From a virus, in the IMG/VR virus record IMGVR_UViG_3300031857_024884, positions 1 to 64,000 of that record: a DNA stretch of 64,000 bases; one strand, 5' to 3'. Within the stretch, counting starts at the first letter, position 1. The number at the start of each line of letters is the position of its first letter. Under the pieces are notes generated by a model, which worked only from the letters and a program-made list of their open reading frames with translations, did not search any database and was not told where the DNA came from. Shown in pieces: positions 1 through 8,816 of this stretch. The position numbers and the translations under genes were made by a program.

Positions 1-1662
1 AATTAATGTCATATTTCCGTCACAACCGCAACTTGGGTCGTTTTTACTAGCATTTAGTAATATTTCAGCCGGCACAGGTGCGGGGTCTCCAAGTAAACCT
101 AAATTATATCTACCTATTGGTGGTGGTGGGCATGTTCCGATTGTAACTATTGGTGGTGGTAAAGGATATCCTAATATAACCCAATTATTTATTGGTGGGT
201 AACTAGCGTCGTTACTTAAAACATAAATTCCACTTGGCGGTGGGTCTAAAACCCACTGACTTGTTGATGAGCTCCATACTAATTCATAGTCGTCACCTCC
301 AGTTGTTCCAGTCCAATACGGTTTTCCGTTTTTAACTCCATTAGGGAAAAATGTAATATAATTATAAGTTGTAAGTTTAAAACATATTGTATATTCTGTA
401 AAAGGTGTTGTAGGACTTGGTGTTGGAGTCATTGTTGGTGTTGGGCTAGGTGGAACTAAAACACAAGTTGTTTTTGCTGTAAAATCTCCATAATTATCTA
501 TCACTGTTGCGGTGTAAGTTCCAAAATTTAAATTATAAATTGTTTGACCAATATTTAAATTATCCCACAATACTGTATATGGTGGAGTTCCTCCAGTAAT
601 TATTAAACTTGCGGTTCCGTCTGAGGATTTTGGGTCAGATGGTTGTTTTACCTTACAAAATACAGACATTGGGAATATTGTTACAACGCTACATTCATTA
701 GTCCCTTGTAAACAAGGTGGTATTGGTACTATTGGTGGTGCGGGTGTCATTGTTGGTGTTGGAGTCGGTGTTGGTGAAGGGTATTGGCAAGTTACTTGAG
801 TGGTTTCTATTGTTTTTGAAAATCCAGGTATATCAATCACCCACTCTCCAAATGGGCAACTTCCTGTATTTAATGTTGCAATTGTTTGAAATGAGTTATC
901 TTCTTGTATATCAAAATTCCAAAGATTAGTATTAGAATCAAAATATATTATTGTATTATATTCATTTGTTAAATCGTTACTTATAAAATTATAGATTGGT
1001 AACCCATTGATAGTTCCAACAGGATTAATATTAGTGATTTGTGTTGAAGGTCCGTAATCGATTTTTATTTGTAAACAACATGCTGAAGTTCCGGTAATAC
1101 AAAAATTATCGCAATTACTCAAAGTATAATTTTGAACTGTTCCCCAAGGGTATCCGGCACCTTGACTAAAAAATATTGGAGTTCCTTTAAAACATCCTAT
1201 TATTTCAGTGTTAGCATCTATTGATTGTTGTACAATATTTCCTTCACAAGTTTGATAGAATACATCACATTTAATAGTATTTTTTAGTATTTTACAACTA
1301 CAATCACCCGGAAATAAATTACAATTAGGAAAATCTTCTTCAATAGTTAGTATTGGGTCGTCAAAAATATCGTCTGAACAATATGTAAAATTAGTTAAAT
1401 CACCTAGTTGCCATAATGAAGATAAAACATCACAAGGGGTTGCAACATTTGATATTGCGAAAAATATGGAAGTTGTTGGGTTAGAAATGTTAACAAATCT
1501 CCACTGTCCTCCTAAATAATAAAATGCGTAGGTTTTTCCATCATAACTACCCAAATAAAACGCTTCGCCGTAAAGATTTCCAACTAATGTCATGTTGAAA
1601 CTTATAGACGGTGAGTCTGAACAGTTTAACGTAAGTTTAATACAAAAACAAGCTGATGCCAT
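1..1662 (-). CDS. Tail adhesin or fibre protein with Pro/Thr linkers (3'-truncated by window edge)
   Basis: The frame opens at an ATG preceded by GAGGAATT and stays open for 554 codons to position 1, so the C-terminus lies outside the window. Three related modules of about 85 residues can be seen near residues 1-90, 194-270 and 422-510. Each has a pattern of a Gly-rich NG-x-P-Y strand, then a Trp strand, then a CP-G-type turn. Two linkers rich in Pro-Thr (about residues 294-309 and 402-415) separate them. Between the linkers is one SprB-like repeat ending in FGTYTATVID. Many cysteines are scattered through it. No enzyme motif is visible. The arrangement of small beta modules on flexible linkers, and the neighbouring fibre genes, suggest a surface-exposed adhesin on the tail tip. 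The exact role is inferred. Confidence 0.7.
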   Translation of the reverse strand, partial: MASACFCIKLTLNCSDSPSISFNMTLVGNLYGEAFYLGSYDGKTYAFYYLGGQWRFVNISNPTTSIFFAISNVATPCDVLSSLWQLGDLTNFTYCSDDIFDDPILTIEEDFPNCNLFPGDCSCKILKNTIKCDVFYQTCEGNIVQQSIDANTEIIGCFKGTPIFFSQGAGYPWGTVQNYTLSNCDNFCITGTSACCLQIKIDYGPSTQITNINPVGTINGLPIYNFISNDLTNEYNTIIYFDSNTNLWNFDIQEDNSFQTIATLNTGSCPFGEWVIDIPGFSKTIETTQVTCQYPSPTPTPTPTMTPAPPIVPIPPCLQGTNECSVVTIFPMSVFCKVKQPSDPKSSDGTASLIITGGTPPYTVLWDNLNIGQTIYNLNFGTYTATVIDNYGDFTAKTTCVLVPPSPTPTMTPTPSPTTPFTEYTICFKLTTYNYITFFPNGVKNGKPYWTGTTGGDDYELVWSSSTSQWVLDPPPSGIYVLSNDASYPPINNWVILGYPLPPPIVTIGTCPPPPIGRYNLGLLGDPAPVPAEILLNASKNDPSCGCDGNMTLI

Positions 1663-1671
1663 AATTCCTCA

Positions 1672-1678
1672 ATAAATA
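1672..1678 (-). promoter_or_regulatory. TATTTAT motif upstream of the truncated adhesin
   Basis: TATTTAT on the minus strand, 9 nt before the ATG. It is one of about 18 such motifs at gene heads in this window. A promoter role is inferred. Confidence 0.3.
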
Positions 1679-1681
1679 CCT

Positions 1682-2659
1682 TTATAATTCTTTTTTAATT
1701 ATAGATTTCATAATTTCAATATATTTTATAGTTGAACTATTTTTATCTACGTAATTAAAATGATTTGGATTTTCTTTTAATTTTTCTAAAGGATTGACAT
1801 TAATGTACTCTCCTTTGTAAAATTTTGTAGATTTTAAATCTTCAGTTACTCCGGCCATATGTAATATAGGTCTTCTATTATAAATAGATACCGAGTCTGT
1901 TGCCCAAGAAAAATCAAGTTCATTTGTTATTTTGGTTTCAATACCAAATTTCCACAAGTTCCATAATAATGACCACATTTCTGCTGTCCAAAATTGTATT
2001 TCGCCAGGACTTATTGGAAATCTTCTTTGATAACTTAACATTTGTTCGTACAAAGGATAACAATCATTATAAATTTTATCCCAAATATCCCAATTTGTAT
2101 TTTTTATAATATACTGACCTCCACCTGAATTTAATTGGTTATCTTTAATTTTTTCAACATCAATTCCAACAACATCAGCCATTTCTTGTAATAATTGACC
2201 TTTTTTAGATGTTGGATGTTTTGACTCATATCTTAAACAACAATCATTAATATAATTATATCCAATATAACTAGTAGTATCAGATAGATAAGTAATGTTA
2301 TCATTTAATAAAATTTCAAATTTTGGTAATTCCCTAAATATAATATCGGCATCATGTAAGAAAAAACATTCACCTAATATCGGATTATCTTTTAACCATT
2401 TTGTAATTAAAAAAGGTTTAATGCTTGGTATGTATTTCTTTTTAATTCTGTCATCAACATAATGATGTACATTAATCCCCAATTTTTTTAACTCTAATGA
2501 TTCTTTTGTTGGTTCATTATTTGGTGAGATAATTCCAAATAAAATGTGTATATTATTTGGGTCAATACCTTTTTCAATGAAATTATGAATATATATTTTA
2601 CATTGCCAATGAAAATAAGGAATATCCGGTTGAGCACTAACAAATACTAAATTTTTCAT
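1682..2659 (-). CDS. Putative glycosyltransferase (GT-A-like fold)
   Basis: 325 aa. The N-terminus (MKNLVFVSAQPD) followed by alternating strands and helices looks like a nucleotide-sugar binding GT-A domain. A DAD motif in the context FFLHDADIIF at about residues 102-104 fits the DxD metal and sugar-nucleotide site of that fold. No signal peptide or membrane segment is visible, so the enzyme would act in the host cytoplasm. It lies 20 bp downstream of the ATG of the adhesin gene, on the same strand, and next to fibre genes. A plausible job is to glycosylate a virion protein or modify a host glycan. The sugar, acceptor and even the activity are not shown by the sequence. A non-catalytic GT-like protein remains possible. 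Confidence 0.6.
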   Translation of the reverse strand: MKNLVFVSAQPDIPYFHWQCKIYIHNFIEKGIDPNNIHILFGIISPNNEPTKESLELKKLGINVHHYVDDRIKKKYIPSIKPFLITKWLKDNPILGECFFLHDADIIFRELPKFEILLNDNITYLSDTTSYIGYNYINDCCLRYESKHPTSKKGQLLQEMADVVGIDVEKIKDNQLNSGGGQYIIKNTNWDIWDKIYNDCYPLYEQMLSYQRRFPISPGEIQFWTAEMWSLLWNLWKFGIETKITNELDFSWATDSVSIYNRRPILHMAGVTEDLKSTKFYKGEYINVNPLEKLKENPNHFNYVDKNSSTIKYIEIMKSIIKKEL

Positions 2660-2708
2660 TAATTAAATATATAACAGATAGTAATTTAATAAATGTTACA
2701 TTGGGAGA

Positions 2709-2715
2709 TATTTAT
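2709..2715 (+). promoter_or_regulatory. TATTTAT motif upstream of small plus-strand gene
   Basis: TATTTAT on the plus strand, only 5 nt before the ATG at 2721. This is too close for a conventional -10 element serving that start, so a role in translation or chance is also possible. Confidence 0.25.
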
Positions 2716-2720
2716 AGTAT

Positions 2721-2894
2721 ATGAAATTACTTAAAACAGTATCAAAATTAGTAGAGGAATCTAAAGCTAGATATGAAGAGGCTTGTGATAGAGGAGTTCC
2801 TGAAAAGGAATTGGATAAACTTGAAAAGAATTATAGAGAATCCTTACGACTAATGAGATTAATCAATAAGGATTCCAATCCTAAGAAAAATTAG
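2721..2894 (+). CDS. Small helical protein, unknown function
   Basis: 57 codons from ATG to TAG. The product (starts MKLLKTVSKL) is rich in Lys and Glu and is predicted by eye to be almost wholly helical, with a possible short coiled coil around residues 10-50. It is a lone plus-strand gene in a minus-strand block. Its stop overlaps the stop of the convergent fibre gene by 4 nt. Coding status is supported by the open frame filling the gap exactly, by its charged composition, and by the TATTTAT motif just upstream. I do not recognise a family. Confidence 0.5.
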   Translation: MKLLKTVSKLVEESKARYEEACDRGVPEKELDKLEKNYRESLRLMRLINKDSNPKKN

Positions 2895-5665
2895 AAAGTA
2901 CTTCCTGTTACTCTTAACCATTGACCATTAGCCTTCCAATAAAAATGAGTACTATCCCAAGTTATTGAGCCGTCTTCCCCAACAGGGTCAGAACTATTTA
3001 AAGGTACTGTAGCTAACTTCTTTATTACAAAATCGTTAACGTATGTGGTATAATCGGTTGTTCCTGTTACTCCACTAGCCCCTAATATAACAATACCTTT
3101 ATTAGATGAACTAGTTATTATATTTTTTTCACCCCCAATTATTGCAGATTGACTAGATGATATTATATTATTTTCAATTCCTCCTAATATTGAAGATTGT
3201 TCACAGTTATATATTTTAGAGTTTTTAGATGTTATAAACCCGTGGGTTAGAGTATCTCCAGTATTATATTGACCTGAGATTAAAGTATGTTCGGATTCTA
3301 AAGACACGTTACTTTGACCAAAAATCGCTCCGTCAGTACTGTTAATTACAATACTGCCCCTTGAAAAGAGGGACATATATGACGACCCGCTCATATTATT
3401 GTTCTCGCCAAATACCAAACTAACATTATTAATCGCAATTGTATTATCACGCCCATTAATTATTGTTGTATAATCTGAAAGGGTTATTGTATTATTTTTT
3501 CCGTTTAAAATAAATGAATGTACATTTTCTCCACTAACATTTGTTGTATTTATTTGATTATTATATCCATTCGCGATGAATGTAAATTCATTGTTTTTTC
3601 CGCCTTCTGAATCATTTATTGTATTTCCAGACCCATTTAATATTGTTGTAAAATTTGAAGTTTGACTTTCACCTGTAATTGTATTTAAAGAACCTCCTAA
3701 TATTGTTGCGTATGATGCGTAATGATGAATTGTATTTTGTTTACCTGAACCAATGAAAGAATAAAAATTACTTGGTGAAGTAATCCCAATTGGGGGGGAC
3801 GCATTATATATTGTATTATCAATACCACCAACAATCGAAGAAAATTGCGAACCTGAATATATTGTATTTCCACTACCTCCACCTATAAATGAATAATTTG
3901 CCCCCGCGTTATTAGTATAACCTCCAACATGGGAAGTTCTTCCACTCGCAATTGAATTTTCACCTTGAGCATGGGAAAAATCACCATATGTCTTTGTTTC
4001 AAGACCTTCAGCATGAGAACCTTCACCATACGTATATGTGTTAACACCTTCCGAATGAGACGCCGGACCTATTGATGTTGTTTCAAAACCCTCTGAGTGT
4101 GAATAGTTTCCAATCGCTCTTGTAAAATAACCTTCAGAGTGGTTGGACGTTGACTTGTAGTTATCTGCAATTGGGTCATATAGATTATCTAAATCTGCAA
4201 CATCACCATAAAAAGAATTTATTGTTGTATCGTCTAATAAAATCTGAGTATTTGTTAATGAACTAAAAGAAACGTTTGATGAATTAAAGGTATAAACTCC
4301 ATATGGGTTAATTAATAAAATTTCTCCCGAATAAAAACTTCCTGTAACATTACCATAAACACTATTTAAAGTAATTAATCCTGATGTTATACCTGTTATT
4401 TCAAATCCTCTCCACCCTGTTTTTGAATCATAACCTTCAGAGTGAGAATATTCTCCATACGTTTCGGTAGAATACCCTTCAGAGTGAGAGTTGTCCCCAT
4501 AAGCCTCGGTAGATGAACCTTCTGAATGAGAAGCCACTCCATAAGATTTTGTACCACTTCCTTCTGAATGAGAAGATATTCCATAAGATTTTGTTTCATA
4601 TCCTTCTGAATGGGAGGCAGCTCCATAAGATTTAGTATATGTCCCCTCAGAATGTGACCCTTCTCCATAAGATATATTTGGTGGAAATTTAAAATACGAA
4701 CCTTCTGAATGTGAATTCGGGCCTAACGCCTTATTTTTAAATCCTTCTGAATGAGAATATTTACCTAAAACAGTATTTGCCGAAAGACTATTTAAATTAT
4801 TAAAATCAACAACAAATTCACAATCAGTACCGTCCAAGCTATTATCTGTTAGAGTTATTTCAAAGTTTGGACCAATATAACTAACGCTGGTATAATTAAT
4901 CTGATAAATACTAAATGGATTTATAGTTCCAACTAATAATATTCCTGTCGGAGAAAATTCTGACGAATAATCAGTACCGCCCGTTAATGTAATAATACCA
5001 ACACCCACTGTATTTGCGGAAACCCCTGAAAACGCTTTAAAACCGGCTTGTGTATTAAATCCTTCCGCATGAGAATATTCTGATATTGTTGTAGTTCCGC
5101 TACCTTCCGTATGTGAATAATCTCCATAAGAATTATTATAAGAACCAAATGACCTTGACATTAATCCTGATGAGTTGGAATCGACTGACTGATAAGAATC
5201 GTGAAATGTTATTACGTCAGGACATCCATACAAATTGTCAACATAAAAGTCGTTAAAACAATTTGCAGAACTGCTACCAGGTAAATTAAGGTAAGTGGAC
5301 GCCGATATCGTGTCCGCGGTTATATTTGTAAAGTTAGCATTCGTTCCACTAATACTATTTGTGGTTATGGTATTTGCGGTTATGTTAGTAAAGTTAGCAT
5401 TCGTTCCACTAATACTATTTGTGGTTATGGTATTTGCGGTTATGTTAGTAAAGTTAGCACTATTACCACTAATATTATTAACATTTATTGTTGATGCCGT
5501 TAAACCACTAAAGTTTTGACTAACATAGGTTAATACTTGACCCATATTTGCTTTATATGATGAACCAGCAGGATTTCCCTGTGATATATCTCCAGGTATA
5601 ACTATATGTAGTAAATCACTACCTGTTACTCCTGATGCTAATGTTCTACTTGTTAAAAATGCCAT
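2891..5665 (-). CDS. Tail fibre with YadA-like SHSEG head repeats
   Basis: 924 aa. The N-terminal about 110 residues contain near-identical 20-residue repeats (SISGTNANFTNITANTITTN). From about residue 175 there are many 14-residue repeats of the type SHSEGxxTxxYGxx, the pattern of trimeric YadA/Hep_Hag head domains, which form a left-handed beta-roll. Two related beta-rich insertions of about 80-90 residues interrupt the roll. Further on, a second repeat family with the core GGxxNTI continues it to about residue 800. The C-terminus (SITWDSTHFYWKANGQWLRV) is a common end of phage fibre proteins. It is therefore likely a trimeric receptor-binding fibre. The N-terminus carries no recognisable attachment domain. 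Start chosen at the only ATG after a TATTTAT motif. The stop overlaps the convergent small gene. Confidence 0.8.
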   Translation of the reverse strand: MAFLTSRTLASGVTGSDLLHIVIPGDISQGNPAGSSYKANMGQVLTYVSQNFSGLTASTINVNNISGNSANFTNITANTITTNSISGTNANFTNITANTITTNSISGTNANFTNITADTISASTYLNLPGSSSANCFNDFYVDNLYGCPDVITFHDSYQSVDSNSSGLMSRSFGSYNNSYGDYSHTEGSGTTTISEYSHAEGFNTQAGFKAFSGVSANTVGVGIITLTGGTDYSSEFSPTGILLVGTINPFSIYQINYTSVSYIGPNFEITLTDNSLDGTDCEFVVDFNNLNSLSANTVLGKYSHSEGFKNKALGPNSHSEGSYFKFPPNISYGEGSHSEGTYTKSYGAASHSEGYETKSYGISSHSEGSGTKSYGVASHSEGSSTEAYGDNSHSEGYSTETYGEYSHSEGYDSKTGWRGFEITGITSGLITLNSVYGNVTGSFYSGEILLINPYGVYTFNSSNVSFSSLTNTQILLDDTTINSFYGDVADLDNLYDPIADNYKSTSNHSEGYFTRAIGNYSHSEGFETTSIGPASHSEGVNTYTYGEGSHAEGLETKTYGDFSHAQGENSIASGRTSHVGGYTNNAGANYSFIGGGSGNTIYSGSQFSSIVGGIDNTIYNASPPIGITSPSNFYSFIGSGKQNTIHHYASYATILGGSLNTITGESQTSNFTTILNGSGNTINDSEGGKNNEFTFIANGYNNQINTTNVSGENVHSFILNGKNNTITLSDYTTIINGRDNTIAINNVSLVFGENNNMSGSSYMSLFSRGSIVINSTDGAIFGQSNVSLESEHTLISGQYNTGDTLTHGFITSKNSKIYNCEQSSILGGIENNIISSSQSAIIGGEKNIITSSSNKGIVILGASGVTGTTDYTTYVNDFVIKKLATVPLNSSDPVGEDGSITWDSTHFYWKANGQWLRVTGSTF
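4400..4760 (-). repeat. 42-bp degenerate repeats encoding SHSEG units
   Basis: Roughly eight tandem 14-codon units lie here without interruption, each recognisable on the plus strand by a CCTTC(T/A)GA(A/G)TG core. Further scattered units run to about 3950 and 5130. They encode the fibre's beta-roll and offer substrate for slippage or recombination. Confidence 0.75.
5331..5459 (-). repeat. Two identical 60-bp tandem units in the fibre gene
   Basis: Bases 5331-5390 and 5391-5450 are identical, and a third copy starts at 5451 and diverges after nine bases. A further partly matching copy precedes the array. The unit encodes 20 residues, so gain or loss of copies keeps the frame. Confidence 0.85.
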
Positions 5666-5681
5666 ATTATTAATTTTTTAT

Positions 5682-5688
5682 ATAAATA
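5682..5688 (-). promoter_or_regulatory. TATTTAT motif before SHSEG fibre gene
   Basis: TATTTATATAAAAAA on the minus strand, 16 nt before the ATG. The 37-bp gap is the only place for a promoter between the fibre gene and the gene before it. Confidence 0.4.
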
Positions 5689-5702
5689 GTTTTATTTTTT
5701 AA

Positions 5703-5930
5703 TTATGTACAATATTCCACACCAAATCTTGAGCACCCATCACTCGCAACAATTTTAACTCCTACCGCCGGCACGTTTTCAAATTGTGGAGGTAACGTAA
5801 TAGTAACTGAAGGTGGTACAGGACTTCCGATAGTTGAAACTAAAATACAATTTTGACCAAGAACATTACATATATAAACTTGATATGGTTGTGTTAGTCC
5901 TGTTATTGATGTTATCTCTAAAGTATTCAT
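5703..5930 (-). CDS. Small virion-associated protein, unknown function
   Basis: 75 aa, starting MNTLEITSIT. It is a beta-rich, Pro- and Val-rich protein with four Cys residues and no membrane segment. It follows the SprB-repeat adhesin gene with a 3-bp gap and so is probably translated from the same message. By position it may be a small adaptor or decoration component of the adhesin tip. The family is not recognised and the role is inferred only from context. Confidence 0.6.
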   Translation of the reverse strand: MNTLEITSITGLTQPYQVYICNVLGQNCILVSTIGSPVPPSVTITLPPQFENVPAVGVKIVASDGCSRFGVEYCT

Positions 5931-5933
5931 AAT

Positions 5934-8816
5934 TTATTGGAAATAGTATGGGTCTCCATCCATGAAGGAATAGTCATCTCCATCTTGGAATTCTTTTATT
6001 GTGTAATAAGTTGATGTACACCCTGAGCATCCGTTGTAAACTGTTGGTGGTGTCCACGTTACGGTTTGAGCTGACATTGTTTCCGCAATAACTGAATAAC
6101 AAATTCCGTCATTAGCCTTTATAACTCCTCCCAAAATTCCGTAACTTTCAGAAGTTTGTACTACCTCTAAATGAGGTATGTCTCCTGTTGCACTACATAC
6201 CGAATCGGTAAGATTATAATAAGGATATAATAGATATCTATCATCAAATAAACAGTCAATAACAATATGATTAAATGTGTTAAATAAAGAGATTACCGAA
6301 TTCATAGTTAATTGTGTACAACAAGAATCCCATTTTCTTATTGAAAGTCCGTTATAATCCATATAATAGAAACTTAGAGTTCCGTCTTGATTTTGAACAA
6401 CCCAATAATATAATCCATTTGGTTCGTAGTAAAACTTAATTGCTTTTTTACCACAATTTTGAACTTCAAATGTAACTCCGCTAATACAATCTAAATCACA
6501 TCCTAGTAAATCATAACAATCTTGGATAGATTCTTCTATGTTATCAAATCTAACTGAAAATGCTTCACAACTAGGTGCTGAAGTTGCCGATGATAAATCT
6601 GTTAAATTACCATTAGGTAATGTCCAATAGAAAGTTTCTTCACAACATTCTTGTAATAAGTATTTTTTAAGATTACACTCAACACAAGAAATATCATAAT
6701 TAATTAATAGATTAATACTTACTTTGGAATTATTATAATCAATTTCATCATTAGCACATACTGTTATTATAACTATTTGATTATCTCCGGGTTTAACTAT
6801 AACTTCTTTAATTCCTTCGTATGCTGAAAGCGTATTTCCTAAAAGAGTAAACCATTCTGAATCTGTTGGATAATCTCCTAAAGTAGTTCCAGTGTAAAAA
6901 GGTGCTGTTGTTGTTTCCCCATTTACTGTTACTTCAGCAATAAAAATCGCTTGGTTTAAAACACAATTAACATCATCAATAGTTAAATCGTGGAATCCTT
7001 CCAACAACATTTGTTGTAATCCTTTTTTTCCTAATTCTCCAGTGTTTTCAAAATCAGTATCACAAATATTATAGGTTTGGTAAGCCCCAAATACATTATA
7101 TCCTAAAATTGTAACTGATTTTGTTGATACACATCCAATACTATCTTCAACTGTTAGTGTATAAGTTCCCGCGGTTAAACCTGTTACTGTTAATTCGGTT
7201 TGTCCATTAACATTTGGACTCCAAGTTAACGTGAATGGAGGTTCTCCTTGAGTTATTAACGCCGAAACAATTCCGTTAGTTCCATTAGTTGGATTTGTTC
7301 CGACTAAATTAAAACTAATGTTATTTGAAGGTGAAATTGTAAATAATAATGTTTGTGAACAAAGTGTTGCGTCCGTTACTGTTGCGGTATAGTTTCCTGA
7401 TGGTATATTATTAAAAGTATAAGCACTTGTTGGTTCAGTCGATATTAAAGAAATAGGTCCGATGATACTATAATCATATGGTGAAGTTCCTCCACTAACA
7501 CCTAATTCTACCGCCCCATTACTTGAGTTACAAGTTGTTCCTGTTGTCGTTCCCGTTAAATTAAATAAAACTGTGTTTGATATTGTGTATGTTTGAGTAT
7601 AAACACATCCTGGGACTGAAGATGTTTCAATAGTTAATGTGTATGTCCCTGATGGTAAATTATTAAAAATAGTTGACAGTCCAGTTGTTACTGATTGATT
7701 TACACTAACACCTGTTAAAGTATACGTATATAATGCCGGTGCTCCTCCTAAAACAATAGATATTGAACCATCGGTATTATTACATAAAGAATCATTAGTT
7801 GTTACTGATATAGTGTTAAATAAATTTGGTGTGGATAACGCAATATTAGTATTAAAATTACAAAATCCCGCATCAGTAACTGTGACAACATAATTACCAC
7901 TACTTAAACCAGTAAATGTATGACTAGTACTAAAAGTAATGTATGAATCACCGTTAGATAGAAGGTAATAATATGGTGCTGTTCCTCCTGTTACAGTTAT
8001 ACTTATTTCTCCGTCAGACGCAAAACAACTTGGTGGTGTTGTAAAGTAAGTTCCCAATCCAACTGGTGGCGTTATTGTTACCGCAGTTGAGCTCCCAATA
8101 GAACACCCAGTATTATCTGTAACTAAAACACTATAAGTTCCTTCAGTTAATCCGGTTGCCGTTTGTCCTGTTTGTCCATTAGACCAAGAATATGTATATG
8201 GTGGATTACCTGTTATCCCTGTTATATAAATCGCTCCAGTATCGTAAGGAGAACAACCCGCATTATTAACAATGTAAAAACCATAAGTAAAAGTTGTTGA
8301 ACTTTTAATAACGCAGGTTTCACTTTTACCCGTACATCCCCCTCCGTCATCCGCAATCACATAATAAGTTCCAGCACTTAATGATGGAAATACGTAAGTA
8401 TTAAAAACTGAATTACCAGATGTTATATATCCTGAAGTATTATCGTATAGATAAAAATTAGCACTACTATAAAAATTAGCGGTAGACGCTGTTAAAATTC
8501 CATTATCACTATTACAAGTTGTATTTTGAATCGCATCAATACTAACACAAGTACCGCTAGAAATTGGGAAACTAATAAATTGAGTTGTTGGTGGTATACA
8601 TCCATCGCTAACGGATATTGTATACGTTCCAGCACTTAATCCACTATAAGTGTAAGTTGTCGGACTAGACCCCGATATTGTTGGTGACGTTACAACCGGT
8701 GATACCCATGAAATCGTAAAGTTTGGAGCTCCTGTTATAGATAAACTTATCTCTCCTGAATTTGTATTACTACAATCCCCCGTTAAACTAATATTATATA
8801 AAAAAGGACACGCCAT
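5934..8816 (-). CDS. Tail adhesin with seven SprB-like repeats
   Basis: 960 aa. Residues about 10-570 are seven repeats of roughly 70-85 residues, each starting with C(N/F)xxxG-x(2-6)-(I/V) and ending with LSAGTYTISVSD-like sequence followed by Cys. This is the signature of the SprB repeats of flavobacterial gliding and chitin-binding adhesins. Residues about 595-710 form a separate domain that recurs at the C-terminus of the next upstream gene product. The last 250 residues are Cys- and Trp-rich and unique. There is no signal peptide, as expected for a virion protein. Its start overlaps the stop of the 1011-aa gene (TAATG), which points to translational coupling. Binding to a host surface polysaccharide or adhesin is an inference. 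Confidence 0.75.
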   Translation of the reverse strand: MACPFLYNISLTGDCSNTNSGEISLSITGAPNFTISWVSPVVTSPTISGSSPTTYTYSGLSAGTYTISVSDGCIPPTTQFISFPISSGTCVSIDAIQNTTCNSDNGILTASTANFYSSANFYLYDNTSGYITSGNSVFNTYVFPSLSAGTYYVIADDGGGCTGKSETCVIKSSTTFTYGFYIVNNAGCSPYDTGAIYITGITGNPPYTYSWSNGQTGQTATGLTEGTYSVLVTDNTGCSIGSSTAVTITPPVGLGTYFTTPPSCFASDGEISITVTGGTAPYYYLLSNGDSYITFSTSHTFTGLSSGNYVVTVTDAGFCNFNTNIALSTPNLFNTISVTTNDSLCNNTDGSISIVLGGAPALYTYTLTGVSVNQSVTTGLSTIFNNLPSGTYTLTIETSSVPGCVYTQTYTISNTVLFNLTGTTTGTTCNSSNGAVELGVSGGTSPYDYSIIGPISLISTEPTSAYTFNNIPSGNYTATVTDATLCSQTLLFTISPSNNISFNLVGTNPTNGTNGIVSALITQGEPPFTLTWSPNVNGQTELTVTGLTAGTYTLTVEDSIGCVSTKSVTILGYNVFGAYQTYNICDTDFENTGELGKKGLQQMLLEGFHDLTIDDVNCVLNQAIFIAEVTVNGETTTAPFYTGTTLGDYPTDSEWFTLLGNTLSAYEGIKEVIVKPGDNQIVIITVCANDEIDYNNSKVSINLLINYDISCVECNLKKYLLQECCEETFYWTLPNGNLTDLSSATSAPSCEAFSVRFDNIEESIQDCYDLLGCDLDCISGVTFEVQNCGKKAIKFYYEPNGLYYWVVQNQDGTLSFYYMDYNGLSIRKWDSCCTQLTMNSVISLFNTFNHIVIDCLFDDRYLLYPYYNLTDSVCSATGDIPHLEVVQTSESYGILGGVIKANDGICYSVIAETMSAQTVTWTPPTVYNGCSGCTSTYYTIKEFQDGDDYSFMDGDPYYFQ

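Noticed and set aside
717-929. 70-codon plus-strand Val/Leu-rich frame
   Set aside because: It is antisense to the truncated adhesin and mirrors the Pro-Thr linker codons.
3950-5130. CRISPR-like regular repeats
   Set aside because: The units have no unique spacers, keep a 42-bp coding period and translate to SHSEG beta-roll repeats.
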